A DNA stretch of 64,000 bases from Scolanthus callimorphus (taxonomy: Eukaryota; Cnidaria; Anthozoa; Actiniaria; Edwardsiidae): assembly GCA_033964015.1 (NCBI GenBank), contig CM066919.1, positions 14,115,646-14,179,645 of the forward strand, written 5' to 3'. The position numbers and the translations under genes are program-made. The notes below the pieces were generated by a model, which did not search any database, was not told the origin of the DNA, and worked only from the letters and a program-made list of their open reading frames with translations. This document shows, piece after piece, positions 1-10,137 of this stretch (positions are counted from its first letter, which is position 1; the number at the start of each line of letters is the position of its first letter).

Positions 1-4
1 GGAA

Positions 5-327
5 TTGCAGACATTAATTGCAACTCTCAATTTTGCCTGCAAAGTTATTCCTCCTGAGAGACCATTCCTGCAACGAATTATTGTTTTAACACGTAAACTT
101 TCCAAACCCAAACCACACTACCACATAAACATAGATTCTGGTTTTCACAAGGACCTTACTATATGGGGCTGGGTTGCTTCTCTCTTCCTTATGGGTTGAC
201 ACAGACACACTACAACTTTACACTGATGCATCGGCTGCAGTTGGATACGGTGGAATCTTTGGCAACAGATACCACACCTCTCTACGGGACACTCACAATG
301 ACCTTTTTGGGGAACATTGTCAATGAA
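5..327 (+). pseudogene. DIRS-type retroelement RT/RNase H fragment, frameshifted
   Basis: Two consecutive reading frames give a recognisable reverse transcriptase connection/RNase H segment. Frame one (5-199) includes NFACKVIPPERPFLQRII, close to the conserved NFACKVV-PGRPFLRRLI block of cnidarian DIRS-type elements. Frame two (213-327) gives YTDASAAVGYGGIFGN, the RNase H start, where the TD-A-S aspartate is catalytic. The two are offset by one frame and a stop follows at 325-327, so this is a dead remnant cut by the window edge. In the family the full protein makes cDNA from element RNA. The SAP-like remnant at 466-831 is on the opposite strand and may not belong to the same insertion. Confidence 0.72.
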
Positions 328-465
328 GAGAATGGTAGCAGTTCGACTCACTTCTGAAGAATAGCTTTTCAAGATACTGGACTTCACATACACCTTACAT
401 CATTATTTGATAGCCTTCACGTATGTCATTTTTCTTGAACTAAACATGCGGTGAGCTTTTCGATA

Positions 466-831
466 TTAAGTTTCCCTTCCTTGTCTTTTGTTAGACTGAT
501 ATTTTTCTGTCATGCCCTTGGAAATCTTTGGAAAAAAATCAGAATTTGCTCTCCATCCTGCTGCTGCTGGAGGAATTTCTTCTTTTTTGAGTGCAGTTGA
601 AAACGGATATTCAACAGAGTTGCGTTTAACTTACTTTTCTAGTAAGGCCGGGTCGTCTTTGAATGGTTTCAAACGTGAAACCAAGTCCTTTTTTGCTCCT
701 GTGGCCCTGATTTTCAATGTATGGCAAATCTGCTCCAAGGTTTTTTAATCAAAAGAGTCTAGATCACCACTGATGGCTTTTTTAAGCGCTTCCATTGAAG
801 AGGTTTGGGCGGCGCCCTTGAGTTCCGCCAT
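466..831 (-). pseudogene. SAP-like domain protein remnant with two in-frame stops, probably retroelement-derived
   Basis: One minus-strand frame from an ATG at 831 down to a stop at 466 reads as protein over 121 codons but has two internal TAA codons. The middle part (LEQICHTLKIRATGAKKDLV, then SRL) has the helix-turn-helix spacing of a SAP-type nucleic-acid-binding module. It is followed by DDPALLEK and, after the second stop, by FSTALKKEEIPPAAAGWRA and FPKISKGM. I associate this type of protein with multicopy cnidarian elements, from memory and unchecked. Two stops in an otherwise coherent frame indicate a decayed coding sequence, not chance. Start context is ACAAAATGGCGG. A co-opted host gene is less likely. 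Confidence 0.55.
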
Positions 832-839
832 TTTGTTTT

Positions 840-1109
840 CCCGCCGGAACTTTCACTTCCGTCCGGCAAAATCTTCTTTCGTTCCCAGTCTCTCACGGGT
901 ATGAAATCAGGCAATACTCGGCAGGCGTGATTTCTCCTCTCCTCCCCGCCCCCCTTCCCTCCCCCCGATTTGTCACATTTTGTCACAAATCCAAGATGGC
1001 GGCCAAGCGAAAGCAAACACGTGTTTCTCGACCTAAAACTACTCTCCAACGCCTGCGAGCAGGCTATCAACTGTTAAAAAATGTTATTGACTGTTTTCAC
1101 TGTTATTGA
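840..1109. promoter_or_regulatory. GC-rich stretch between divergent ATGs, with YY1-like motifs
   Basis: Locally GC-rich with C-rich runs (948-966). The minus-strand remnant starts with AAAATGGCGG at its left edge. On the plus strand CCAAGATGGCGGCC at 991-1004 opens a 37-codon basic frame (MAAKRKQTRVSRPK..., 996-1109). AAGATGGCGGC is the YY1 consensus, often placed at start sites. A bidirectional promoter is inferred only. The short plus-strand frame has no recognised domain. Confidence 0.3.
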
Positions 1110-1660
1110 AAGCTATGTTCATTAAAAACGAAAGTTTAATCGTGCAATTGACTATTCCTTTGTTGTTATTGAATGTAATCAGTTTTGCTGTTGAAAGCTT
1201 ATTTTTCCCATTTGAATTTATAAAGGCGCAAATAAATGCTTATTAACGCAAATGAATGTTTACAAAAATGCAAATATCCTTATTGAGTCAGCATTTCATG
1301 CTAATGAGCGTTGCTCGGAGGAAAAGAATGTATTTTTGTGTTATTGTCCGCCTATTAGTTCAAATGAATGTATATTTCCTCGTAATAAATAGCAAAAGGT
1401 GTAGTAATTTTTTGTTCTCGAGCACTTTTATTACATTTTTCAAGACCAAAGCGGTTTCTCAAAAGCCTTGAATTTCTTGGGTGACAAGAAGCTAATTAGC
1501 CTACATGTTTTCTGTAAATTGAACTTCCCACACTGCGCTCATAATTCGAGTGACGAACGTAAAAACTTTCTAAATACGCTTCATTCGCCAGGCGCTATTG
1601 AAATTCACAACATTTCTTTTTGTAGCCCGTTACGCTTGCTGATTTTCGCTATTGCTTAAG

Positions 1661-2042
1661 GTGACTCAAGCGAAAGTCAGAGCGCATTTCGCGAAAAAAA
1701 AATATGCTCGCTATGAACTTCAATCTTGGAGAATATAAGCAGGTATCTTTAAGCAATATGTATGCATTATCAGATCTCCATTAGCGTTCATACTTTTAAT
1801 AATATCTGAGCTTAAATGGATACCTTCCTTGAGAGATCAACCCCGCGCAAAAAAAAAGTTGCTGGTATTTTTGAACGAAACTCATATTGAAATCATGTTG
1901 AAGTCAGTTGGACTAAATGTTAACGAAGTTTCAGGAAATTCGTTGGAAGCAAAGTGCCTATTTTAGAGTTTTAGTCGTGTTTTTGTTGTTGTAGACGAAA
2001 ATATATTTTCGCGAAATGCGCTCTGACGTTCGCATGAGTCAC
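1661..2042. mobile_element. MITE-like element with ~45-bp terminal inverted repeats
   Basis: The left end GTGACTCAAGCGAAAGTCAG, continuing AGCGCATTTCGCGAAAA, is matched in reverse complement by the right end, ending CGCATGAGTCAC. The arms are about 45 bp with three or four mismatches and the whole is 382 bp. The interior is AT-rich without coding potential. No clean target duplication was found. The flanking sequence 1110-1660 holds nothing I can assign. Confidence 0.6.
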
Positions 2043-2175
2043 TTTAAAATATATAAACCTTGACGTCACAAGATATCTGCCTATAAATACATGCTAATCT
2101 ATATTAGTATATACCAAATCAGTGAATAGTCATTTTCGCGCGCTCTGATTGGTTCCTGAAATAGTAGATATCCAG

Positions 2176-2293
2176 CACTATGCAAACCCATTTGCATTGG
2201 TAATAAACTCCCTGGGGATTGTAATATAAAAGAAGTATTATCCTAACAATCCCTTGTCATTCAGTCAAGCAGCGAAAGAGAAACGGTTGTCTC
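2176..2293 (+). repeat. Dispersed ~115-bp repeat with TATA-like box, copy 1
   Basis: Begins CACTATGCAAACCCATTTGC and is nearly identical to 4398-4513. Contains GTAATATAAAAGAAG, a plausible TATA box, about 45 bp before a purine-rich leader (AGCAGCGAAAGAGAAA). Two direct copies 2.2 kb apart with promoter-like content could be the ends of a small LTR/TRIM element, but no primer-binding site or target duplication was seen. Just upstream, 2100-2120 carries TAGTATATACCAAATCAGT, which recurs inverted at 4742-4760. Confidence 0.45.
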
Positions 2294-2567
2294 TTCGCAG
2301 GACTTGGTACCATCAACCCCGATTCAACTCGGTTTAGGGATGAAGAACAAAGTCACAGCCACGGACAGCTTCATGTTTAATAAGTTATTAGTGTTTGTGT
2401 GTGTGTCGTTGACTCTTTATTGACTTTTATTTCTCTTTATTGGCTTTATCAATTTGTAATTATATCTTCGTTTCTTCTTCATAAATCAGGTTTTGTCTCG
2501 GTCGGTGAATTGGTTTTGCAACGTCTGAGCGTCACTAGATTTGGGACAACCTCCAACGAAACGCCAG

Positions 2568-2890
2568 AAGTGTCCTTGGTATATTTTCTTTCAAGATTGA
2601 AATGACAAGGTCGGATGGTTTGGTAAAGACGTGTGGATTGAGACGGATTCGAACTTCGGCGAGAATGAGGCCGTACAAGAGCGACGCCATGACTCACTCG
2701 TAGCGCCGAGTGAGTGACTCACAACGGGACGCAATTGACGCGCGAAGCTTCTTTGGTGTATGCTCTTCCTGGTCTGAAATCACGAAGGGTGGATGGTTTG
2801 TCAAAGACGTTGATTCAGACAGATTCGAAGTTTAACAGTCAAGATTACTCCAGACGCCATTACAGTAAGAAACCGCTGCTGACTCACAAC
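2568..2890 (+). repeat. Diverged tandem duplication, two ~150-bp units
   Basis: The unit running GTCCTTGGTATATTTTC ... GGATGGTTTGGTAAAGACGT ... GACTCACAACGGG recurs as TCTTTGGTGTATGCTC ... GGATGGTTTGTCAAAGACGT ... GACTCACAACGGG. No protein is recognised. It lies between the two TATA-bearing repeats. Confidence 0.5.
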
Positions 2891-2980
2891 GGGTATTGTT
2901 TCTCCTAAGGTAGAAATTATTTATCTATTATATTTATAAGTACCTGTAGTGATAATAATTGTTACCTGAATTGAATGCTT

Positions 2981-3610
2981 ATGTGAGGCTGAACTATAAA
3001 ATACCTGTGAGGTTTAAAATTTTTATTTGCCTGTGGGGCTTGAATATGAAATACCTGAGAGGTTTAAAATTTTATTTGCCTGTGAGGCTTGAATATGAAA
3101 TACCTGTGAGGTTTAAAATTTTTATTTGCCTGTGAGGCTTGAATATGAAATACCTGTGAGGTTTAAAATTTTTATTTGCCTGTGGGGCTTGAATATGAAA
3201 TACCCGTGAGGTTTAAAATTTTTATTTGCCTGTGAGGCTTGAATATGAAATACCTGTGAGGTTTAAAATTTTTATTTGCCTGTGGGGCTTGAATATGAAA
3301 TACCTGTGAGGTTTAAAATTTTTATTTGCCTGTGAGGCTTGAATATGAAATACCTGTGAGGTTGAAATTCTTTGTTTGCCTGTGAGGCTTGAATATGAAA
3401 TACCTGTGAGGTTTAAAATTTTTATTTGCCTGTGGGGCTTGAATATGAAATACCTGTGAGGTTTAAAATTTTTATTTGCCTGTGAGGCTTGAATATCAAA
3501 TACCTGAGAGGTTGAACATTTTTATTTGCCTGTGAGGCTTGAATATAAAATACCTGGGGGGTTGAAAATTATTTTTTGCCTGTGGGGCTGAAATATGAAA
3601 TACCTGTTGT
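2981..3610 (+). repeat. Minisatellite, 50-bp unit, about 12 copies
   Basis: The unit TGTGAGGCTTGAATATGAAA, then TACCTGTGAGGTTTAAAATT, then TTTATTTGCC repeats with an exact 50-bp period through the core and degrades at both ends. There are no unique spacers. The outer units diverge most, as expected for unequal exchange acting on the centre. Confidence 0.92.
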
Positions 3611-3768
3611 GGTTAAGCACACTGAATATGTTGCATATAGATGTAAAATAAATGTAGTATTTAAAAATATATTTATAGTTCTGAATCAGGGTGAGTAACT
3701 CCTGCGGGTCTATACATACTCTTGGTAGGCCTCCAGACGTCCTGTTCTCAGGCGTGTTTGAAGTTACT

Positions 3769-3907
3769 CCCTCCTGGTTGGGAACCCCTAATTGCATAAT
3801 GCTGTTATTATGTGCACAAGGTGCAGATTCTGTTTGAAATGTTATGGTTGTTGCATGTCACCCTTGGGTTGGATGCAATCTGGAGGGGTTCCCGACCAGG
3901 AAGGGAT
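3769..3907. repeat. Inverted repeat, ~30-bp arms
   Basis: CTCCCTCCTGGTTGGGAACC near 3769 pairs with GGTTCCCGACCAGGAAGGGA near 3886 across about 80 bp, extended by ATTGCAT/ATGCAAT. Could be the ends of a small element. No coding content. Confidence 0.5.
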
Positions 3908-4009
3908 CGTTTGTAGTTATTATTATTAGTATAGTATATATTTCATATTTTTTGGCATTGCAATTTATTCGTTATTGTATTAGGTTTTTAGAGAGAGGTT
4001 TGAGGTTTG

Positions 4010-4120
4010 GGATAGGTTTGAGGTTTGGGAGAGATAAGGTTTGGGAGATAAGGTTTGGGAGAGATAAGGTTTGGGAGATAAGGTTTGGGAGGTAAGGTTT
4101 GGGAGATAAGGTTTGGGATA
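4010..4120 (+). repeat. Short-period minisatellite (AAGGTTTGGGAGAT)
   Basis: About seven degenerate copies of a 15-17-bp unit, GATAAGGTTTGGGAGA. Purine-rich on the plus strand. Confidence 0.88.
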
Positions 4121-4338
4121 GAGAAATAAGTTATGATGAGTAAATGGGATATCCATCAGTGCAATGGGTGCGCTAATAGTGGGAAAATTAACACATCAGC
4201 AATACATGTTATTATGTCATGAATGGAAATAATGTATGTTATAATGTATGTAATTAATGTATGTTATTATATCTTCCTGTAAGAAGTAATTAGATTGTGG
4301 CGCGTGCTAAAAGAGCTCAGAATGAAGGCAGGCTTGGG

Positions 4339-4655
4339 GAAGGCCAGAGCGATTCCCCATACCTAATTATCATAACAATACACAGGGAGGAATATTACAC
4401 TATGCAAACCCATTTGCATTGGTAATAAACTCCCTGGGGATTGTAATATAAAAGAAGTATTATCCTAACAATCCCTTGTCATTCAGTCAAGCAGCGAAAG
4501 AGAAAGGGTTGTCGACCCACCCACCCTCCCTGCGAGTTGAATCGGGTTGATGTTATTTCCTCCATCTTTCGCCTGACCTGGGCTTGTCCCAGGCCAGAGC
4601 GATTCCCCATACCTAATTATCATAACAATACACAGTTAGGAATATTACACTATTT
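4339..4655 (+). repeat. Direct repeat flanking TATA-bearing copy 2
   Basis: GGCCAGAGCGATTCCCCATA followed by CCTAATTATCATAACAATAC occurs at 4340-4384 and again at 4594-4636, 254 bp apart. Both are followed by AGGAATATTACACTAT. The second copy of the TATA-bearing repeat (4398-4513) lies between them. Its downstream end contains, inverted, the CATCAACCC-GATTCAACTCG string found after copy 1. The arrangement suggests recombination between related element ends. Confidence 0.5.
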
Positions 4656-4741
4656 ACTGTTTTGAGAAAACTCTCAAAATGGCGGCTCGTTTCGCGCGCG
4701 ATATTGCGTTTTGAACCTTAATCCACCGTATTTTATTCTAC

Positions 4742-4752
4742 TGATTTGGTAT

Positions 4753-4785
<33 letters not shown>

Positions 4786-4835
4786 CCTAGCGATGGATAT
4801 ATACCTCCCCTTTGGGGGATAGTTGTTAAATATAT
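4742..4835. repeat. Inverted repeat AACAACTATCCCCC ... GGGGGATAGTTGTT
   Basis: Fourteen-base perfect arms at about 4759-4772 and 4815-4828 enclose a 42-bp core, GTCGGTGCCTAGCGATGG plus flanks. Preceded by ACTGATTTGGTATATACTA. Could be a small MITE or an element-end hairpin. Confidence 0.5.
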
Positions 4836-5249
4836 CCTTATAACACTAATATCAAAGTTGAAGACGATGCACTATTTACTCGTGTAATCAGAGTTTCCAT
4901 AGCAACGAAATAGTGGGGTCACTGTTTGTAATTGGCAAAGGTTCAACGTGGTATTCGACGTAAACTTTTACACCTACACAGGTGTAGCGCCCGCAAATGT
5001 AATAAACCCACAAATGTAACAAGGTTTTACCCGCAAATGTAATAAACCCGCAAATGTAATAAGGTGTTACCCGCAAATGTAATAAACCCGCAAATGTAAT
5101 AAGGTTTTACCCGCAAATGTAATAAGGTTTTACCCGCAAATGAAATAATCCCGCAATTGGGTTTGGATGCCAGCTTGAATCCGAGATTTTGGACTGACTA
5201 TGTATTTCTGCCTCGATTTCATGTCAATAACTCGAACGCGGATATTTCA

Positions 5250-5570
5250 AGAACGCAACACTCTCGGGTCACCAAACTTTGGCAAAGTTGTCTACAAGTC
5301 AAGGGGGTACAGTGACATCGTCAAGGGTGGTGTAGTTACAATATCAGGGGGTGCAAATAAAATAAAATTCGATATCTCAGTAGCGCAACACTTGGGCCAC
5401 CAAACTTGGGCAAAGCTGTCTACAAGTCAAGGGGTCACAGAGACATTGTCAAGGTGGGTGCACTCGAGATCAGGGGGACTGGCGGAAATGATTTAAATTC
5501 AATAATACGCAACACTCTTGGACACCAAAAATGGGCAAAGTTGTCTCGAGTCTAGGGGGTGCAGTCAGAT
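5250..5570 (+). repeat. Three diverged ~127-bp tandem units inside the TIR element
   Basis: GCAACACTCTCGGGTCACC, AACACTTGGGCCACCAAACT and AACACTCTTGGACACCAAA recur about every 125-130 bp, each followed by GGGCAAAG-TGTCT and AAGGGGGT. The block resembles the AACCAAACTTGGGTGAAGTT-GGGGTGC core of the 21-26 kb satellite, so the two arrays appear to share an ancestor. Confidence 0.6.
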
Positions 5571-6072
5571 TGTGCTTTAATAAGAGTAATCTTTGATTAT
5601 TCTGGTAATAAAGTTTTACTTGCAAATTTAATAAACCCGCAAATCCTTCCGTAGTTGAGCAACAATCTTGGACAAAAGGGTAGAGAAAATGTTAATACCA
5701 CTTATCTTTTGAGTTTTCGACCTAACTTAAGGACCCGTTTATCCCCCCCCCCCCCCTAAATCAATGTTGGTTATGAAGGGCGTCCATCCCTCGACACGTT
5801 CCTTGCAACATTGCCTCGGGGGAGAGGGGGGAGGTGAAATGCAGGAGTAAAGCGAAAAAAGAAGCGATTTCAGTAATTTTCTCTACAGGTTTTGTCCAAG
5901 ATTGAAGGTCTCGAGGATTTTAGTGTTAATGAGAACAAATGTGAGTCAATCAGGCCGCTATTGTTTTTTTCTCGTCTCGGGCAGTAGACCGTAATGAAGT
6001 GCGAGGACTTTTAAACGGCCCTTTCCTGCACTAAACTCGTTTTAATGGACATTTCATTTTTTGTAAGGTTTT

Positions 6073-6142
6073 ATTTTCTTGGTCTGTCAAATATTGGTCA
6101 TCTGCATAGATTTGCATATGAATATTTGACAGACCAAGAAAA
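6073..6142. repeat. Perfect 22-bp inverted repeat
   Basis: TTTTCTTGGTCTGTCAAATA-TT at 6073-6094 and its exact reverse complement at 6121-6142 enclose 26 bp. Lies inside the TIR element. Function unknown. Confidence 0.8.
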
Positions 6143-6762
6143 TTAGAAAATAAAGTCTGAAGATGGCAGTTGATTTGTAAATTGAGTATATTGTTACGTA
6201 TACACTGTTACCATGGAAACTTATATAACCACATGTGATTATCCTGTAAATAACTCGGTTTTTGACCTTATCAAAAACGTTCTAGTTATTACATTTGCGG
6301 GTAAAACCTTATTACATTTGCGGGTTTATTACATTTGCGGGTGAAACCTTATTACATTTGCGGGCGCTACACAGGTATTTGTCTAAACGTATACGACATT
6401 TGGAGAAAATTATTCAAGCAGATTTCAAGTTATTCCAGGCAACTTTTTTTTCCTTTGAAATTAAAACAAGTTCACTTGCTTTCTAATTCTCTAGCCACAA
6501 AATTGTCCCGGCTACCTCTCTACCAAATTTGGTGCCTGGAAGTGCTTTTGATTTAAGCAAATTACAAATTTTAAGCAACCTCCAATATTTTCGAACACAA
6601 TTAAAGCTCTAGAAAAAATATTGATGGCGAATTTCTTTCTCGCGTTCTGAACTTAAAATTGAACATATTAGCATGAGAACTAAATTTACGTAGCGCCTAG
6701 AAAGTTCACCAGCTTCTTTGTAGTTCTTCTTTCTAGTTTATTTACCAGTTCACTACATTTAA

Positions 6763-8743
6763 GGAGGCTGCCTACATAGTCCGGTCAAATTAGCCCGAAA
6801 AACCCCGAACCTGGAAAAAATTGCAACATGGGAAATTTTTGGTACTAATTGTTAAAAACATATGTAGGAATAACATATCCAAATTTCGTAGAAATCCGAC
6901 AGGGGGAAGTTGGTTAAATTTTTGGTTTTACCGGCGACGTCAAGGGCGCCTTTTGTTTTCGGCGGCACTTAGACACTGAAGACACAGAAACTGGGAGAAT
7001 GTTTATGGACTGTACAGATGGAACCGGTGAAGATTTAACAAGGGTTTTCGGTTGAAACAAATAATTTCTGAGCGATGAGTTACGGCTATGAACAGTTTAT
7101 TTCTTTTATTTCTTTTAGCGTATAATATTCGAACTTTAGTGTATCACTACGCGGGAAATACAAGGATCATATGGGATTTGTCAAAACGCACGATTATTTA
7201 GTTATTATTTGCAGAATTGGTTATAAACAAACACAAAATTCACATCTATGCAATCATATTTTGCAGTAGAAATAAACTGCTCGATATCTCGTTCAATATC
7301 ACACCGAGTTACGGCCCTACAGTCTATAGCCCTCCATTCGAATTGTTCGCTTTCATTGTCTAAGTGCCACCGAAAACAACGGGCTTTCCTTCGTGCAGAC
7401 GGAAAACCCCAAATTTAACCAACTTCCCCCGAACGGATTTTCACAAAATTTGGACACGTATTTCTCAGATATGTTCCTGAGAATTTGCTGTATAAAAATC
7501 CCATGTTGCAATTTTTTCCAGGTTAAACGCTAAATTGACCGGACTAACAATTTTTTCTGCTCTCCACCACCAAACTTTGTTTGCCTGCTGTTCAGGCTCA
7601 AAAACCTGTACCGGTGTGAACTTTCACATGGTTACCCTGGAGGGTTGAACTTTGTTGTAGTGTGCATTTTGTTGTGATCGGAGTTGCTATAGCAACGTTA
7701 TAACCACACCCTTGTTTATAATTCGAAGCCATCAGACGCGTTGCGCGACCTAAACTTTTAAAATGACACCCCTCACACTAATCCCTGAGTAGCTAGCATT
7801 AATCACAGCAAGTTTGGAGAGAATTCATTTGGCCGGTTTTATGTTATTCGAACGGACTTTTTCAGGCTCCAAAATGACAAAGCTATTTATGCCGCAAATA
7901 TTTCCTTGAAAAAGAATGGCTAATATCTGCGGAATTAAGAAATCATTGCCGCCCGAATAATCTACAAACCCAAGGCAATGTACCAGCCAATTTTCACTTC
8001 TTAGAATGCTTCCGATTTTGTTTGGCATGTGTTCAACTGTAGTGAAGTTTAGCACTTTTTTTCGGTGCCTTAAAATACTTCAATGAACTCAAGACTTGGA
8101 GGTTATCTTTGGTATATATTTAAGAATAATTTACGGAAGTATCAAAAACTTTTACATATGAGATTTGTGTCAGAGGCGAAAAGTGTAAGTTTTAAACAAA
8201 CGGAAGATTTATAATATAATTTCTCAAATTTTGCAGTTTCCTTGAACACATGCCAAACAAAATCGGAAGCATTCTAAGAAGTGAAAATTGGCTGGTACAT
8301 TGTCTTGGGTTTGAAGATTATTCGGGCGGCAAGGATTTCTTAATTCCGCAGATATTAGCCATTATTTTTCAAGGAAATACTTTGCGGCATAAATAACTTT
8401 GACATTTTGGAGGCTGAAAAAGTCCGTTCGAGTAACATAAAATCGGCCCAATAAATTCTCTCCAAACTTGCTGTGATTAATGTTAGCTACTCAGGGATTA
8501 GTGCGAGGGGTGTCATTTTAAAAGTTTAGGTCGCGCAACGCGTCTGATGGCCGATAATTATAAACAAGGGTGTGGTTATAACGTTGCTATAGCAACTCCG
8601 ATCACAACAAAATGCACACTACAATAAAGCTCAAACCCTCCAGGGTTACCATGTGAATGTTCAGACTGGTACAGGTTTTTGAGCCTGAACAGCAGGCATA
8701 CAAAGATTGGGTGTTGAGGGCAGAAAAATTGTAGGCAGCCTCC
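6763..8743. mobile_element. TTAA-flanked long-TIR element, copy K1
   Basis: TTAA (6759-6762) then GGAGGCTGCCTAC at the left; GTAGGCAGCCTCC then TTAA (8744-8747) at the right. After removing the nested element (6777-7546), the left arm (7550-8036) pairs with the right arm (about 8240-8743) over roughly 500 bp. The TTAA target fits the piggyBac or Kolobok superfamilies. The centre is shorter than in copy K2 (52070-54366) and no transposase frame remains, so it is a non-autonomous derivative. Confidence 0.8.
6777..7546. mobile_element. 770-bp TIR element nested in K1
   Basis: The left end TAGTCCGGTCAAATTAGC pairs with a right end GCTAAATTGACCGGACTA. The arms extend about 200 bp inward, with shared GAAAAAATTGCAACATGGGA and GGGGGAAGTTGGTTAAAT. 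Flanked by the trinucleotide ACA on both sides (6774-6776, 7547-7549). The uninterrupted K2 end reads GCCTACAATTTTTTCTGC, which confirms the insertion point. A 3-bp target duplication fits Harbinger/PIF-like or CACTA-like elements. Confidence 0.78.
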
Positions 8744-8747
8744 TTAA

Positions 8748-9436
8748 TGTTACTGCGCTTCTCATTTTTAAGCAAACCGTTTCTTTTTGTTCTGCAATAC
8801 TGTCACGCATTCAACGGAACCCCATTTATTATGTGAACGCAATTTGAATATCTCATCACTTCTGTCGTCCCCATCGAGCGGCATATGCTGTACAAACTCC
8901 CTTGCTAGTAGTGAAGGTTATTGAATTCATTATGAAAATAAATGACAATAGCCAATAAGAAAGTAGCATGACGTAATCGCTTTCCCCAGGGTCCCATTGA
9001 CAGAAAAAAAGAAGGGAGAAAAACAATTGCACTATGACGTCATGGTTTGTTTACATGAACAAGATAGCTGAGACTTGGTTCAAATAAAAGTTCCATTCGA
9101 GATGTGGGTTCTGGTATTCTAGCGCACAACTTTGCTTTACATCATGAATGGCATTTTCATTATGTTTTGGTAATTTCTAAATGCTGCTGTCCCCTCTGGC
9201 GACCATGATTCATAGCGCAAAAACAATAGAGTGTTTTGATATGACGTCATAGTGAAACAGGGCAATTATAATAGCCTGTTTTCTTAATTCAACGGAAAGA
9301 TGAGCTCCCTGTGTCCAGTTCTAAGCTATCATTTTTGTTTGAGAATGTTTATCATAATGATCTGCACAGGACATCATTTTTGGAATGAAGGCAAAGAACG
9401 TTAGTAAGTAGAAGTGAAGAGAGGATATAATTTCAC
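8748..9436. other. No gene recognised (DRC2 intron, downstream side)
   Basis: Mixed AT-rich sequence with two scattered TGACGTCA-type sites (9033, 9242) and a short AGATGAGCTCCCTGTG segment (9299-9314). Its GAGCTCCCTGTG core recurs at 47684-47695 and, inverted, at 63652-63663. No splice-bounded continuation of DRC2 was found here. Confidence 0.4.
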
Positions 9437-9559
9437 CTGTATTCTTTGTAGCTTTCTCATCTGTGTTTCAATCTCTTTAGCACTCTTTTCATCTTTTGCC
9501 TTTAGGTTCTCGAATGCGAATTTTCTTTCTTCTGTTGTCTCATTGTAATTTTTAAGAGC
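9437..9559 (-). CDS. DRC2: DRC2 (CCDC65) coiled-coil exon, third of three seen
   Basis: A 123-bp exon encoding 41 residues in phase 0, starting [16 protein letters not shown] and ending [13 protein letters not shown]. Acceptor TTGTTACTCAG|GCT and donor ATACAG|GTGAAA are canonical. The sequence is nearly colinear with the vertebrate CCDC65 segment around DATEDRK / VKDEKSSKEIE. DRC2 is a core subunit of the axonemal nexin-dynein regulatory complex and pairs with DRC1 in a long coiled coil that controls ciliary beating. It continues directly from the exon at 18385-18459. The open frame running on to 9811 lies upstream of the acceptor and is intron. The next downstream exon was not found in the remaining 9.4 kb. 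Confidence 0.9.
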
Positions 9560-9858
9560 CTGAGTAACAAAACATTCCAAACAGTGCATTATCAGTACAT
9601 TGCGTGCCCCAGTATTCCAGCTTCCCTCATAAGTACGGTTATTGGTTCGAGGCAGAAACTGAAGGGTGATAACAAGATCCACGTAAATATCGATTCCAAA
9701 CTTATCAAAAGGGTTGCATGCAATTTTTTCAACTACCGCCCAATTTAATTTGCAGATTCCCTTGTACGCAACCAACCCAAGACGGTTTTCACGATGCTGC
9801 GCGCGCAACATATCAAAGTGAGGCTGCCAAACACTGAAGGGCCACTGCTGAAGTAAAC

Positions 9859-10137
9859 ATGGCCGATTGTATAGAAGGTTGACATAGGGAAAACGCTAGA
9901 AATTTGTCAAAAAGACTTATCCAAATTGCAGAAGAAGTTTATAGCCCTTATATCCAAGATCTTCAGAGTAATTTGCAGATTCATAAGGTTATCAGTGACG
10001 GACCGGAATCTGTTCCGAGTCGCGAATCCTTCGAAGGCCGACCCAAAGAACCCATCTACTGTGCTCCTAGGGTTCAAAATCACCGGGAAACGGATGTAGG
10101 AAATGTGTACTGCACGCCAGCCATAAAAAAACGCTGA
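9859..10137 (+). pseudogene. Unrecognised protein-like frame with one early stop
   Basis: From ATG 9859 one frame reads MADCIEG, hits TGA, then continues for 85 codons to a TGA at 10137. It includes LIQIAEEVYSPYIQDLQS and PKEPIYCAPRVQNHRETDVG. The composition is protein-like (charged, few repeats), but no domain is recognised. An ATG at 9904 gives 77 residues without the stop. Lies in the DRC2 intron on the opposite strand. Could be a nested short gene, a retrocopy or chance. Confidence 0.3.

Larger units (their letters stand above)
4984..6370. mobile_element. TIR element with CCCGCAAATGTAATAA subterminal repeats
   Basis: The ends read GTAGCGCCCGCAAATGTAAT and its reverse complement, flanked by the 6-bp direct repeat ACAGGT at 4978-4983 and 6371-6376. 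CCCGCAAATGTAATAA is repeated about eight times inside the left end (4988-5155) and about four times, inverted, inside the right end (6289-6365). Clustered subterminal repeats of this kind can bind transposase in some families. There is no transposase frame, so it is probably non-autonomous. The superfamily is uncertain; the target duplication could also be read as 5 bp. Confidence 0.68.

Noticed and set aside
2981..3610. CRISPR array
   Set aside because: Units are contiguous 50-bp repeats without unique spacers, in a eukaryotic intron-rich context with no cas genes. The 127-bp CRE arrays fail for the same reason.
9560..9811. Open frame upstream of the DRC2 exon ([18 protein letters not shown]...)
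   Set aside because: It lies upstream of a good acceptor, and homology to DRC2 starts exactly at that acceptor. The joined exons already give a contiguous family match, so this is intron that happens to stay open.
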